NCBI GenBank assembly: GCA_027858315.1
Contig: JAQICV010000037.1
Coordinates: forward strand, 1-39,293
Direction: 5' to 3'
Length of the DNA: 39,293 nucleotides
DNA from: Candidatus Woesearchaeota archaeon
GTDB taxonomy: Archaea; Nanobdellota; Nanobdellia; Woesearchaeales; UBA583
A program made the position numbers and the translations under genes. This document shows positions 1 through 6,879 of this stretch, one piece after another (within the stretch, counting starts at the first letter, position 1; every line of letters starts with the position of its first letter). The notes under the pieces were generated by a model. The model ran no database searches, had not been told where the DNA came from, and saw only the letters and a list, made by a program, of their open reading frames with translations.

Positions 1-70
1 TCTTATTTAATTCTTGACGAAAAGAATTCTCGTGAGGAATTATTTGTTTTTGTACAAGTTTACGAATCAT
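1..70 (-). CDS. Partial CDS running off the left edge (N-terminus only)
   Basis: On the minus strand an ATG at 70 opens a frame of 23 codons with no stop before the window edge. It begins MIRKLVQKQIIPHENSFRQE. A palindromic TATA box (TTTATAAA, 92-99) is centred about 25.5 bases upstream, the same leaderless spacing seen at most genes here. Too little is visible to assign a family. The promoter spacing makes a real start plausible, but 23 open codons alone would be weak evidence. Confidence 0.5.
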   Translation of the reverse strand, partial: MIRKLVQKQIIPHENSFRQELNK

Positions 71-91
71 AATAATTAAAGAAATTTGAAC

Positions 92-99
92 TTTATAAA
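92..99 (-). promoter_or_regulatory. TATA box for the partial left-edge gene
   Basis: TTTATAAA centred about 25.5 bases before the minus-strand ATG at 70, predicting a leaderless transcript. The box is palindromic and lies just past the stop codon of the upstream gene (TAG at 101-103). Confidence 0.5.
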
Positions 100-100
100 T

Positions 101-922
101 CTACTTCGGATAAAGCCTAAAATTTTTAGCGATAGCTATTTGATAATCTATAGAGTTATAATCAATAATATTTTTGATAGTCTTCATTTTAGAATTATTC
201 ATACTTTCTTCATCAATAGGATAACTATGAATCATTTGTTTATAGTTTTTATTTTTTCTTTCATTCCCTATATGAATTTTAACAAACTTTGTAGGTTTTT
301 TATCTTTAGTAATTCCAATTTCTTCTTGAAATTTTAGATAGAAAAAGATTATACTTTCTGGACTAGTTATATACAAATGTCCAACTCCATTATTGAAACC
401 TAGGATGTCAATAAGTTTGGGATTAATTTTAGGATAAAATTTTGAAGCATTCCCAGAACTATTAGAATTGTGTTTATCATAGTCTCTAGAAATAGAGATA
501 GGATTAGAATAAACTTGGATTTTTTTCTTACCTATAGGTATATTAGGATTCAAAAAAACTAATTTGTCTTCTATTCTATAACTCTCTAACCATCCATTAT
601 TCTCTTTATCCAATAAAATATTGTCTAATTTATCATTTTGTCTTATAAAATCAAGTTTTAAGTTAATATTTTTCATTAATAACAATTTCACAGTATCAGA
701 CTCTAAGTAGCATTCCATATTATCAAAAAAGTTTTCAGCATCATTTGGGAGAGTTTTATATCCATGAATTCTAATCTCATTTTCTATAAGTTCTGGAGCT
801 GAATTGATTTTTTTACTTTTATTTATTAAAGCTTGATAGAAATAAGGGTATAATTTCAATATCTCATCAAGATCCTCAGACCTAGATAATTTATTAAACA
901 TTGAAGTTAATGTTAAGTTCAT
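101..922 (-). CDS. Hypothetical protein, 273 aa
   Basis: I do not recognise a family. The protein is soluble, lysine- and asparagine-rich, with no signal peptide or membrane segment. The N-terminal third (about residues 1-110) looks helical. The middle (about 110-200) looks beta-rich and contains a Ser/Asn-rich turn (HNSNSSGNAS). ATG 922 is chosen because a TTTATAAA box at 945-952 is centred 26.5 bases upstream. It lies downstream of, and on the same strand as, the nuclease candidate at 978-1526, but has its own promoter. Confidence 0.75.
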   Translation of the reverse strand: MNLTLTSMFNKLSRSEDLDEILKLYPYFYQALINKSKKINSAPELIENEIRIHGYKTLPNDAENFFDNMECYLESDTVKLLLMKNINLKLDFIRQNDKLDNILLDKENNGWLESYRIEDKLVFLNPNIPIGKKKIQVYSNPISISRDYDKHNSNSSGNASKFYPKINPKLIDILGFNNGVGHLYITSPESIIFFYLKFQEEIGITKDKKPTKFVKIHIGNERKNKNYKQMIHSYPIDEESMNNSKMKTIKNIIDYNSIDYQIAIAKNFRLYPK

Positions 923-944
923 ATTTAATACTACTATCTAGTGA

Positions 945-952
945 TTTATAAA
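945..952 (-). promoter_or_regulatory. TATA box of the 101-922 gene
   Basis: TTTATAAA on the minus strand, centre 26.5 bases before ATG 922. A leaderless start is predicted. Confidence 0.6.
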
Positions 953-977
953 GTTTAATCTCAAATTTACTTAAAGA

Positions 978-1526
978 TTATCTTACAATATATCCTTTTT
1001 TTTGGAAAAAAACTTTAAAGTCCTTTTTAGTATATCTCAAATCAACAAAATTAACATCACCATTAAATTCTTCTTTGATTGAATTAATTGTTTCTTGTTT
1101 TGAGGGATTTCTATAAAGTGGCATAAATAAGAGAATCCCACCACTATTATTTCCAAATAATTGTTTTGAAGCTTCAAGAACAAATGGCATTTTTTTTTTA
1201 TATCCATTCAAATTTTGAGATTTTACTTCAACAACATAATTTATTCCATCATGACAAATTAGATCATCGAATTCAAATTTTAGAATTCCTTCACCTTTTC
1301 TAACATGAATGCTCCCTCCTTCATTCTCTTCTAGATATAATCTTTTTTTATTTGGTTCTGCAGTTCTTATTTTCTGTAGAAAATTACACCTATTAAGCCA
1401 TTCTCTAACATATTCTTCAACAAAAAGAGATTTATTTAATGTTTCATCTTTAAGCATTAGACTCTCAGTAATAGGAATTTCATCAAATCTAATTCTTTCT
1501 CTTTCTATCATATCAATAAGATTCAT
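978..1526 (-). CDS. PD-(D/E)XK nuclease-like protein (candidate)
   Basis: This 182-aa protein has the core signature of the PD-(D/E)XK nuclease fold. An acidic strand-turn FEFDDLI (Asp87/Asp88) is followed 12 residues later by VEVKSQ, giving E100-x-K102. Next comes a helix containing SKQLFGNN and a hydrophobic strand (GGILLFMP). In this fold the Asp, Glu and Lys bind metal and catalyse phosphodiester hydrolysis, and the family includes restriction, Holliday-junction and repair nucleases. The N-terminal half is charged and helical. It sits directly downstream of uvrB on the same strand but has its own TATA box, so a repair role is only suggested. No methyltransferase partner is adjacent, which argues against a classical restriction system. 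The specific subfamily is unknown. Confidence 0.55.
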   Translation of the reverse strand: MNLIDMIERERIRFDEIPITESLMLKDETLNKSLFVEEYVREWLNRCNFLQKIRTAEPNKKRLYLEENEGGSIHVRKGEGILKFEFDDLICHDGINYVVEVKSQNLNGYKKKMPFVLEASKQLFGNNSGGILLFMPLYRNPSKQETINSIKEEFNGDVNFVDLRYTKKDFKVFFQKKGYIVR

Positions 1527-1548
1527 ATTAAACTTCGAAATTATAAGA

Positions 1549-1556
1549 TTTATAAG
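1549..1556 (-). promoter_or_regulatory. TATA box of the PD-(D/E)XK candidate
   Basis: TTTATAAG as plus-strand text (minus CTTATAAA), centre about 26.5 bases before ATG 1526. A leaderless start is predicted. Confidence 0.5.
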
Positions 1557-1583
1557 TTATCACTAGAAAGGAAAAACTTATCA

Positions 1584-3518
1584 CTATTTATTGATATATT
1601 CTTCTTCTCTCTTCAAATCTTCAACTGTATCTCTTAACTCAATTGCTTTTTCAAAATCTAGATCTTGAGCAGCTTTCTTCATATCAGCTTCTAAATTGAT
1701 AATCTTTTTATGTAAATCATCTTTAGACATATGTTTTACTCCTCTAATCTCTCGAGTCTTCTTTGCAACATTTTTAATAATTGTTTGTGGAGTGATTTTA
1801 TGTTCTTTATTATATTGAATTTGTGTTTCTCTCCTATTTTTAGTTTTTTGCATTGCTCTTTGTATGGAACCTGTAATATTGTCCGCATAAAGAATTACTT
1901 TACCCTTCGAATTTCTAGCAGCCCTACCAATAGTTTGAATAAGACTTCTCTCATCACGCAAAAATCCTTCTTTATCTGCATCTAAAATTGTAACAAGCGC
2001 AACTTCAGGAATATCAAGACCTTCTCTTAAAAGATTAATTCCAATTAAAACATCAAAATCTCTTGAACGCAATTGACGAATAAGTTCAATTCTATCAAGA
2101 GAATCAATATCAGAATGCATATATCTAACTTTAATTCCTTCTTTTGCTAAGTAATTTGTCAAATCTTCAGCCATACGCTTAGTCAAAGTTGTAACTAAAG
2201 TTCTAAATCCTTCATTTGCAGTTTTTTTAATCTCTGAAATCAAATCTTTAATCTGTCCTTCAATTGGTCTTACTTCAACTTCAGGATCATGAAGTCCTGT
2301 AGGTCTAATAAGTAATTCAACTATCTGTCCTGAATTTTCAATTTCATATTGAGCTGGAGTTGCAGAAACAAAAACTGTATGTTTAAAATATTTCTCAAAC
2401 TCATGAAATTTAAGTGGACGATTATCAAATGCAGAAGGTAACCTGAATCCATAATCAATTAAGTTTTTTTTACGAGAATAATCGCCCTTATACATAGCAT
2501 TAGATTGTGGAATAGTTTGATGAGACTCATCAATAATTAATAAAAAATCATCTCCAAAATAATCAAGCAAAACATGGGGAGGAGTCCCTGATTTTCTTCC
2601 ATCAAAATATTTAGAATAATTTTCAATTCCGGTACAGTATCCCATTTCTTCAATCATCTCTAAATCAAACTTAACTTTCTGTTTAAGTCTTTGCGCTTCA
2701 AGTTCTTTTAATTCACCAACTCTTTCATTTAGTTCTTCTTTAATAAAAGAAATAGCTTTTTTCTGTTTTTCTTCAGGTATAACAAATTGCTTTGAAGGAT
2801 AAATTTTAATTTCATCAATTCTTTGTAGTTTATCTCCTGTTACTTTATCAATCTCAAAAATATTCTCAATTGTCTCTCCAAACATCTCAACTCGAAGTAA
2901 TTGTTCATCATAAATTGGAAAAATATCTAAAACATCTCCACGAACTCTAAAATTTCCTGGTGCAATAATCTTATCATTTCTAACATATTGCATTCCTATT
3001 AATCCTTCAATAATTTTCTTTCTAGGAATATTATCTCCAATATTTAATTTAATAGATAAATTCTGATAATCTTCAGGATTTCCTGCACCATAAATACAAG
3101 AAATTGATGCAACAATAATTACATCATCTCGAGATAAAACTGAAGCCATTGCTCTTAGTCTAAGCTTTTCGATCTCTTCATTAACTGTTGCCTCTTTTTC
3201 GATATAAGTATCACTTGTAGGAATATAACTCTCTGGTTGATAATAATCATAATAAGAAATAAAATATTCAACTCTATTCTCTGGAAAAAGTTCCTTTAAT
3301 TCTTGATAAAGTTGAGCTGCAAGAATTTTATTATGAGCAAGAACAAGTGTTGGTTTTTGAACTCTCTCAATCAAATTAGCCATAACAAAAGTTTTCCCAC
3401 TACCTGTAATTCCTAAAAGAGTCTGTATAGGAAACTTAGAATATCCTTCAACAAGTTTAGAAATTGCTTCAGGTTGTCCTCCTGCAGGTTTGTAATTTGA
3501 GACTAACTTAAACTTCAT
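1584..3518 (-). CDS. uvrB: Excinuclease ABC subunit B (UvrB)
   Basis: UvrB is the damage-verifying helicase-like subunit of nucleotide excision repair. It is loaded by UvrA and recruits UvrC for dual incision. At 644 aa it is close to the usual UvrB length. Visible motifs in order: Walker A GITGSGKT (36-43); the beta-hairpin region YYDYYQPESYIPTSDTYIEK, which inserts between strands; the DEAD-like box IIDESH; VSATPAQYE; motif VI QTIGRAARN; and a C-terminal UVR domain (about 600-640, ending with KREEE) that contacts UvrC. It is complete. The ATG at 3518 has a TATA box 26.5 bases upstream. The family is bacterial in origin, so an ancestral transfer into this archaeal lineage is inferred. uvrC and uvrA lie on the same strand nearby but in separate units. 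Confidence 0.98.
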   Translation of the reverse strand: MKFKLVSNYKPAGGQPEAISKLVEGYSKFPIQTLLGITGSGKTFVMANLIERVQKPTLVLAHNKILAAQLYQELKELFPENRVEYFISYYDYYQPESYIPTSDTYIEKEATVNEEIEKLRLRAMASVLSRDDVIIVASISCIYGAGNPEDYQNLSIKLNIGDNIPRKKIIEGLIGMQYVRNDKIIAPGNFRVRGDVLDIFPIYDEQLLRVEMFGETIENIFEIDKVTGDKLQRIDEIKIYPSKQFVIPEEKQKKAISFIKEELNERVGELKELEAQRLKQKVKFDLEMIEEMGYCTGIENYSKYFDGRKSGTPPHVLLDYFGDDFLLIIDESHQTIPQSNAMYKGDYSRKKNLIDYGFRLPSAFDNRPLKFHEFEKYFKHTVFVSATPAQYEIENSGQIVELLIRPTGLHDPEVEVRPIEGQIKDLISEIKKTANEGFRTLVTTLTKRMAEDLTNYLAKEGIKVRYMHSDIDSLDRIELIRQLRSRDFDVLIGINLLREGLDIPEVALVTILDADKEGFLRDERSLIQTIGRAARNSKGKVILYADNITGSIQRAMQKTKNRRETQIQYNKEHKITPQTIIKNVAKKTREIRGVKHMSKDDLHKKIINLEADMKKAAQDLDFEKAIELRDTVEDLKREEEYINK

Positions 3519-3540
3519 AATAATTTAAAGTAGAGCAGAG

Positions 3541-3548
3541 ATTATAAA
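3541..3548 (-). promoter_or_regulatory. TATA box of uvrB
   Basis: Minus-strand TTTATAAT, centre 26.5 bases before ATG 3518. A leaderless start is predicted. Confidence 0.55.
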
Positions 3549-3567
3549 TATAATGAAATTAACTCTT

Positions 3568-4116
3568 TCAATAAATCAAATCCTTAATATCATCAAGATA
3601 ATTAATTATTTCATCTTTAATCAAATCTACTTCATTATACTTCATATCTTCTCCAAGCATTTCTACAATAGTATAATCTTTAAGTGATTTATTCTTTAAA
3701 TAAGTTTTAAGTTCATCATGAAACATTGCAGGGTCTCCAGTTTTTTGAATAAATAGAGTAGGATACTCATAATTAAAAAACCAATCATCTATTTTAAAAT
3801 CATTAAGTCTTGCCCAAACAATTGGAACTCCTAAAAATATGCATCTTTTAGGATTAATTTTCCCTTCATAAATTCCTTTAAGAGTTAGAGCAACACCTGC
3901 CGTTTTTGCAAAAATAACATAATCTTGATTACAATTATTTAATATAGTTATCAATCTATCTAATTCCAAATCTAAATCGATACTCTTATTTTTATGTTTC
4001 CAGTGTTCATATTTTAGAAAAATAATATTGTCATATTTATCAGATAGGGAAAATCTAACTTTCTCAATCCACTCACAATTACTAGGACTATTCCCAGGCA
4101 AAAGTACTAATTTCAT
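3568..4116 (-). CDS. Alpha/beta hydrolase-like protein, probably lacking the catalytic triad
   Basis: The 182 aa resemble a small single-domain alpha/beta hydrolase. The first strand with its oxyanion-type loop is LVLLPGNS. The nucleophile-elbow position is FAKTAGVAL, then the strand CIFLGVPI, and LFIQKTGDPAMF matches the strand carrying the catalytic Asp. The canonical Sm-x-Ser-x-Sm elbow reads A-K-T72-A-G here, with Thr in place of Ser. The expected C-terminal His region reads LGEDMKYNE, with Met where GDDH-type families carry His. The fold therefore looks intact but the hydrolase chemistry is doubtful, so a binding or scaffold role is possible. It lies upstream of uvrB with its own promoter. 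Confidence 0.65.
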   Translation of the reverse strand: MKLVLLPGNSPSNCEWIEKVRFSLSDKYDNIIFLKYEHWKHKNKSIDLDLELDRLITILNNCNQDYVIFAKTAGVALTLKGIYEGKINPKRCIFLGVPIVWARLNDFKIDDWFFNYEYPTLFIQKTGDPAMFHDELKTYLKNKSLKDYTIVEMLGEDMKYNEVDLIKDEIINYLDDIKDLIY

Positions 4117-4137
4117 AAAAAATACAAAAGAACTTAA

Positions 4138-4145
4138 TTTATAAG
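4138..4145 (-). promoter_or_regulatory. TATA box of the alpha/beta hydrolase-like gene
   Basis: Minus-strand CTTATAAA (plus text TTTATAAG), centre 25.5 bases before ATG 4116. Confidence 0.5.
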
Positions 4146-4191
4146 TTTACTTAATGTATCTTTATCAACATTTTATCTTAAAAAATTACTC

Positions 4192-4209
4192 AGTTCCGCT
4201 AAGTTCCGC
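4192..4209. promoter_or_regulatory. Tandem AGTTCCGC direct repeat upstream of the acidic secreted protein
   Basis: Two perfect AGTTCCGC copies at 4192-4199 and 4202-4209 lie exactly 10 bp apart, one helical turn. They sit 17 bp upstream of the TATA box at 4226 and stand out as a GC-richer patch in very AT-rich DNA. An activator-type binding site is inferred. No regulator is identified. Confidence 0.4.
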
Positions 4210-4225
4210 ACTTATCCGGAGAATC

Positions 4226-4233
4226 TTTATATA
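4226..4233 (+). promoter_or_regulatory. Strong TATA box of the acidic secreted protein gene
   Basis: TTTATATA preceded by a purine-rich CCGGAGAA that resembles a TFB recognition element. The predicted transcription start is near 4255, giving a leader of about 30 nt. This is one of the few genes here that is not leaderless. Confidence 0.6.
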
Positions 4234-4255
4234 TAGTTCCAACCAGAATTAAATA

Positions 4256-4280
4256 TTCGAATAGTGATTCGAAAGGTGAT
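4256..4280 (+). promoter_or_regulatory. Leader hairpin followed by a Shine-Dalgarno site
   Basis: TTCGAA at 4256-4261 and again at 4268-4273 can pair in the RNA as a 6-bp stem with a 6-nt loop. The stem begins at about the predicted transcript start. One base later comes GGTGAT (4275-4280), a match to the archaeal 16S tail, 4 nt before ATG 4285. The hairpin could stabilise the 5' end or modulate access to the ribosome site. Its function is inferred. Confidence 0.45.
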
Positions 4281-4284
4281 TAAA

Positions 4285-5634
4285 ATGGATACAATAAAAA
4301 TGTTTAGAGCAATCCTGGTATCATTTATGTTGGTATTTGCTGTAGTTCCTGCAGCTGTATTTTCAGCAGATGATAATTTAACAGGTGTAAATGATTCATT
4401 AGATAATTCTGATGATGAAGGTATTTTTAATGACTCTTTAGATTCTTCAATAAATGAAACTGAATATGAAGAAGAATTAGAAGATGAAACTGAAGTTGAA
4501 GATTCAGATAATGATTTGATTATATTATCAAGTGATATAGGTGCAAAAGTTAGACTACTTCAATTAAAAGATACAATTGAAGATAAAGTAGAAGATGCAC
4601 AATTAATAATTGTAGAATTAGATGATAGTAATTCAACTCAAATAAATCTAAGTAATTTAGAAGATATAGTTGCTCAATTAGATAGTTTATTAGTTGAAAT
4701 AGATTCATTAGATCTAAATCAATCTGCAGACATTTTAGCTCAAGAATTTGTTGCCATTAAAGATGAAGCTATTGATTTAATTAAACAATTTAGAGAAGAA
4801 ATTTCGGATTTAGATGAACAAAGTAAAGCCTCAACTAGAGCAAGAATTGAAGTAAGAGAAAGAGAAAGAGTATCTTATGATGATAACTCTGAAATTGAAG
4901 CTCTAAAAATACAATACAATGCAGAAAGAGTAAATGAAGTACTTAGTAGACTAGGTATTGATGGTTCAGACATTGTAGCTCAAGTAGAGGACGGTAATAT
5001 GAATGTTGGAGATGCTGTATCTGAAATTGTAAAAAGATTTAGTGCTTTAAGTGACGATGAAAAAATAAACACTTTACTTAAATTTAGAGAAGATAAAGCT
5101 AAAATAAAAGTAGATCTAAAAGATAAAGAAAGTGATTTGAAAGTTAAAGTTGAAGCTAAAAAGGATGAACTAAGAGTCAAATATGAAGAAAGAAGTAGTT
5201 ACTCCTTTGAAGATTCAGACGAATTAGAAATTGAAGTAGAATTTGAACATGGTTTCGCAAAAGTTGAAATTGAATCAGATGATTTCAAAACTAAATTCAG
5301 ATTACCTACAACAGATTTAGATGAAGTAATTGATGAAATAATGTCAAGAACTGATTTATCTAAAGATGAAATTGAAATGGTTTTAGATGTCAAATCTGAT
5401 GAAGATGAATCTGATGATGATTCAGACGAAGACTCAGATGATGACTCTAACGAATATAGAGATAGAGACTCTCAAGATAATAATCGTGGAAGCGGGATAT
5501 TTGATAGGGATAGAGATAGAATTAATGAAGACGAAGAAGAAGACTCAGATGATGATGATTCAGACGAAGATTCAGACGAAGATTCAGATGAAGACTCAGA
5601 TGATGATTCAGATGATGATTTAGATCTTAATTAA
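4285..5634 (+). CDS. Secreted, highly acidic protein with Ser-Asp repeat tail
   Basis: The start is ATG 4285, preceded by GGTGAT at 4-nt spacing. An in-frame GTG 21 bases upstream would precede the ribosome site and is rejected. The 449-aa product begins with a Sec signal peptide (basic MDTIKMFR, then a hydrophobic core LVSFMLVFAVVPAAVFSA), with likely cleavage near VFSA/DD. The mature protein is extremely acidic. Residues about 90-300 are predicted helical or coiled-coil (alternating Leu/Ile heptads, many Glu/Lys). The last 80 residues are DSDEDSDDDS-type repeats broken by an arginine-rich patch (DRDRDR). No membrane anchor or sorting signal is visible at the C-terminus. Such acidic Ser-Asp tracts often bind calcium or form extended stalks, which is an inference here. 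I do not recognise a named family. Confidence 0.85.
   Translation: MDTIKMFRAILVSFMLVFAVVPAAVFSADDNLTGVNDSLDNSDDEGIFNDSLDSSINETEYEEELEDETEVEDSDNDLIILSSDIGAKVRLLQLKDTIEDKVEDAQLIIVELDDSNSTQINLSNLEDIVAQLDSLLVEIDSLDLNQSADILAQEFVAIKDEAIDLIKQFREEISDLDEQSKASTRARIEVRERERVSYDDNSEIEALKIQYNAERVNEVLSRLGIDGSDIVAQVEDGNMNVGDAVSEIVKRFSALSDDEKINTLLKFREDKAKIKVDLKDKESDLKVKVEAKKDELRVKYEERSSYSFEDSDELEIEVEFEHGFAKVEIESDDFKTKFRLPTTDLDEVIDEIMSRTDLSKDEIEMVLDVKSDEDESDDDSDEDSDDDSNEYRDRDSQDNNRGSGIFDRDRDRINEDEEEDSDDDDSDEDSDEDSDEDSDDDSDDDLDLN
5395..5625 (+). repeat. Low-complexity Ser/Asp/Glu codon repeat
   Basis: Degenerate tandem copies of GATTCAGATGAAGACTC-like units encode the acidic Ser-Asp/Glu tail, interrupted around 5450-5540 by a less repetitive Arg/Asn-rich segment. 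The near-identical 6-15 bp units could vary in number by slippage, always in frame when whole codon pairs are gained or lost. Confidence 0.7.
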
Positions 5635-5644
5635 TTATATTACA

Positions 5645-5651
5645 TTTTTTT
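5645..5651 (+). terminator. Poly-T tract after the acidic secreted protein gene
   Basis: T7 located 11 bases past the stop codon, in the gap between two convergent genes. Archaeal RNA polymerase terminates at such T-runs without a stem. Confidence 0.4.
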
Positions 5652-5683
5652 AAAGAAAGATTAATAATTCTGAAATTGGGGAA

Positions 5684-6835
5684 TTACTTTGATTCTTCAA
5701 TATCATGTTTAAAAACAATATCATAATCTATTCTATTTTCCAAATAATGATTAATTTTATTTTCTATTTCAGATAACCTATCTTCGAATAAATCTACATT
5801 ACTTACTTGTGAATGTTTTTCAATAGAATTATATGCATCACATATGCTACGAGTAAAAATGGTTAGGTCTTTTTGTTTATATTTACCTCTAGAAGTATTA
5901 GCAAGTTCTAATACGCCCTTTTCAAGATATTTAATCTCGTCTTCGATATTTCCTAATTTATTAGCACACATAGAACATCTAATATAAGTCTCTTTACTAT
6001 TATCACCACTTTCTATTGCCTTTTTTAAAAATTTAGAAGAATTTTTGAAATCTCCTATTTTGAAATAGCTTCTACCAACTAAACTTAAATGAATTGGATG
6101 TTCATTGCCCATTTTATAACTTTTAAGAAGGTAAGTTAAAGCTCTTTTGTTTTTACTTTTGATATTTGATTTCAAGTAAGATTTACCAATTCTAGTATTA
6201 TTGTATTCAGACTTATCTCCAAATTGTTTTTTTAATCTTAAAAGTGGAATTATTTTTCTATAATTTTTTTCATCAATTTTTTCAATAATTGAATTTATTT
6301 CTTCAATTTTCGTATATTTTTCAATGTTTTTTTTGTATTCATAACCTTTACTAGATTTTCCTAAACTATAACATATATGTGAAATAAGTTCTGCATTCCT
6401 TGGATTGTAAAATCCAAACTTATCTGCTTCAAGTAAATTATTAAGGCCTTTATGTAGGATTTTCTTTTTAAAATTATTTGGTACAAGTTTACTTTTAGAT
6501 AAACTATATCTACTAAAACCTAATTCTGAAAGCCAATTAGGTGAATTTCTCTTATTAACAATACCTTCTGATAATCCATATGATAAAAAAACGAACTTAG
6601 CAATTAAACCAAATTTATCATTTCCTGATAAATTACTGGTCATTTTATTCCATTCTCGAAAATTATATTTGAATGGGTCTCTTCTAAGACCATTTGCTGC
6701 AAGTATTTTAAAAATTTGATTATCGTTATTAAAATCCGCTCCTAGTTCTTTTCTAAGAAATTCATTAATCTTTACATCCAATGAAGACAGAGTGTTTTTA
6801 GTCCTAACTTTGTCTAGGTTTTTTGTTATGAGCAT
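5684..6835 (-). CDS. TPR/Sel1-like helical repeat protein, 383 aa
   Basis: A cytosolic all-helical protein with no signal peptide. The C-terminal part (about residues 210-320) shows tetratricopeptide-type repeats: LVGRSYFKIGDFKNSSKFLK, then YIRCSMCANKLGNIEDEIKY, each a paired-helix unit with the usual small/aromatic pattern. The N-terminal 200 residues are also helical but I do not recognise them. TPR proteins generally scaffold protein complexes, and no partner is evident here. It lies downstream of uvrC on the same strand with its own TATA box (6860-6867), centred 28.5 bases before ATG 6835. Its function is unknown. Confidence 0.75.
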   Translation of the reverse strand: MLITKNLDKVRTKNTLSSLDVKINEFLRKELGADFNNDNQIFKILAANGLRRDPFKYNFREWNKMTSNLSGNDKFGLIAKFVFLSYGLSEGIVNKRNSPNWLSELGFSRYSLSKSKLVPNNFKKKILHKGLNNLLEADKFGFYNPRNAELISHICYSLGKSSKGYEYKKNIEKYTKIEEINSIIEKIDEKNYRKIIPLLRLKKQFGDKSEYNNTRIGKSYLKSNIKSKNKRALTYLLKSYKMGNEHPIHLSLVGRSYFKIGDFKNSSKFLKKAIESGDNSKETYIRCSMCANKLGNIEDEIKYLEKGVLELANTSRGKYKQKDLTIFTRSICDAYNSIEKHSQVSNVDLFEDRLSEIENKINHYLENRIDYDIVFKHDIEESK

Positions 6836-6859
6836 TTAGTTTATGATAGTATTAAGTAT

Positions 6860-6867
6860 TTTATAAA
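6860..6867 (-). promoter_or_regulatory. TATA box of the TPR protein gene
   Basis: Palindromic TTTATAAA, centre 28.5 bases before ATG 6835, giving a leaderless or nearly leaderless transcript. It lies just beyond the uvrC stop (6880). Confidence 0.5.
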
Positions 6868-6879
6868 CTTAAGTAAGGT

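Noticed and set aside
86-337. Plus-strand open frame at the left end
   Set aside because: It lies opposite the 101-922 gene, which has a leaderless promoter. The translated sequence is the low-complexity Phe/Ile/Asn type expected from antisense AT-rich DNA.
5387-5623. Second plus-strand frame rich in Met/Lys/Thr/Gln across the repeat
   Set aside because: It is the shifted reading of the Ser-Asp codon repeats inside the acidic secreted protein, with no promoter or ribosome site of its own.
5395-5625. Repeat tract that might be read as a CRISPR-like or satellite array
   Set aside because: The units are short, degenerate, without spacers, and in frame with a secreted protein's acidic tail.
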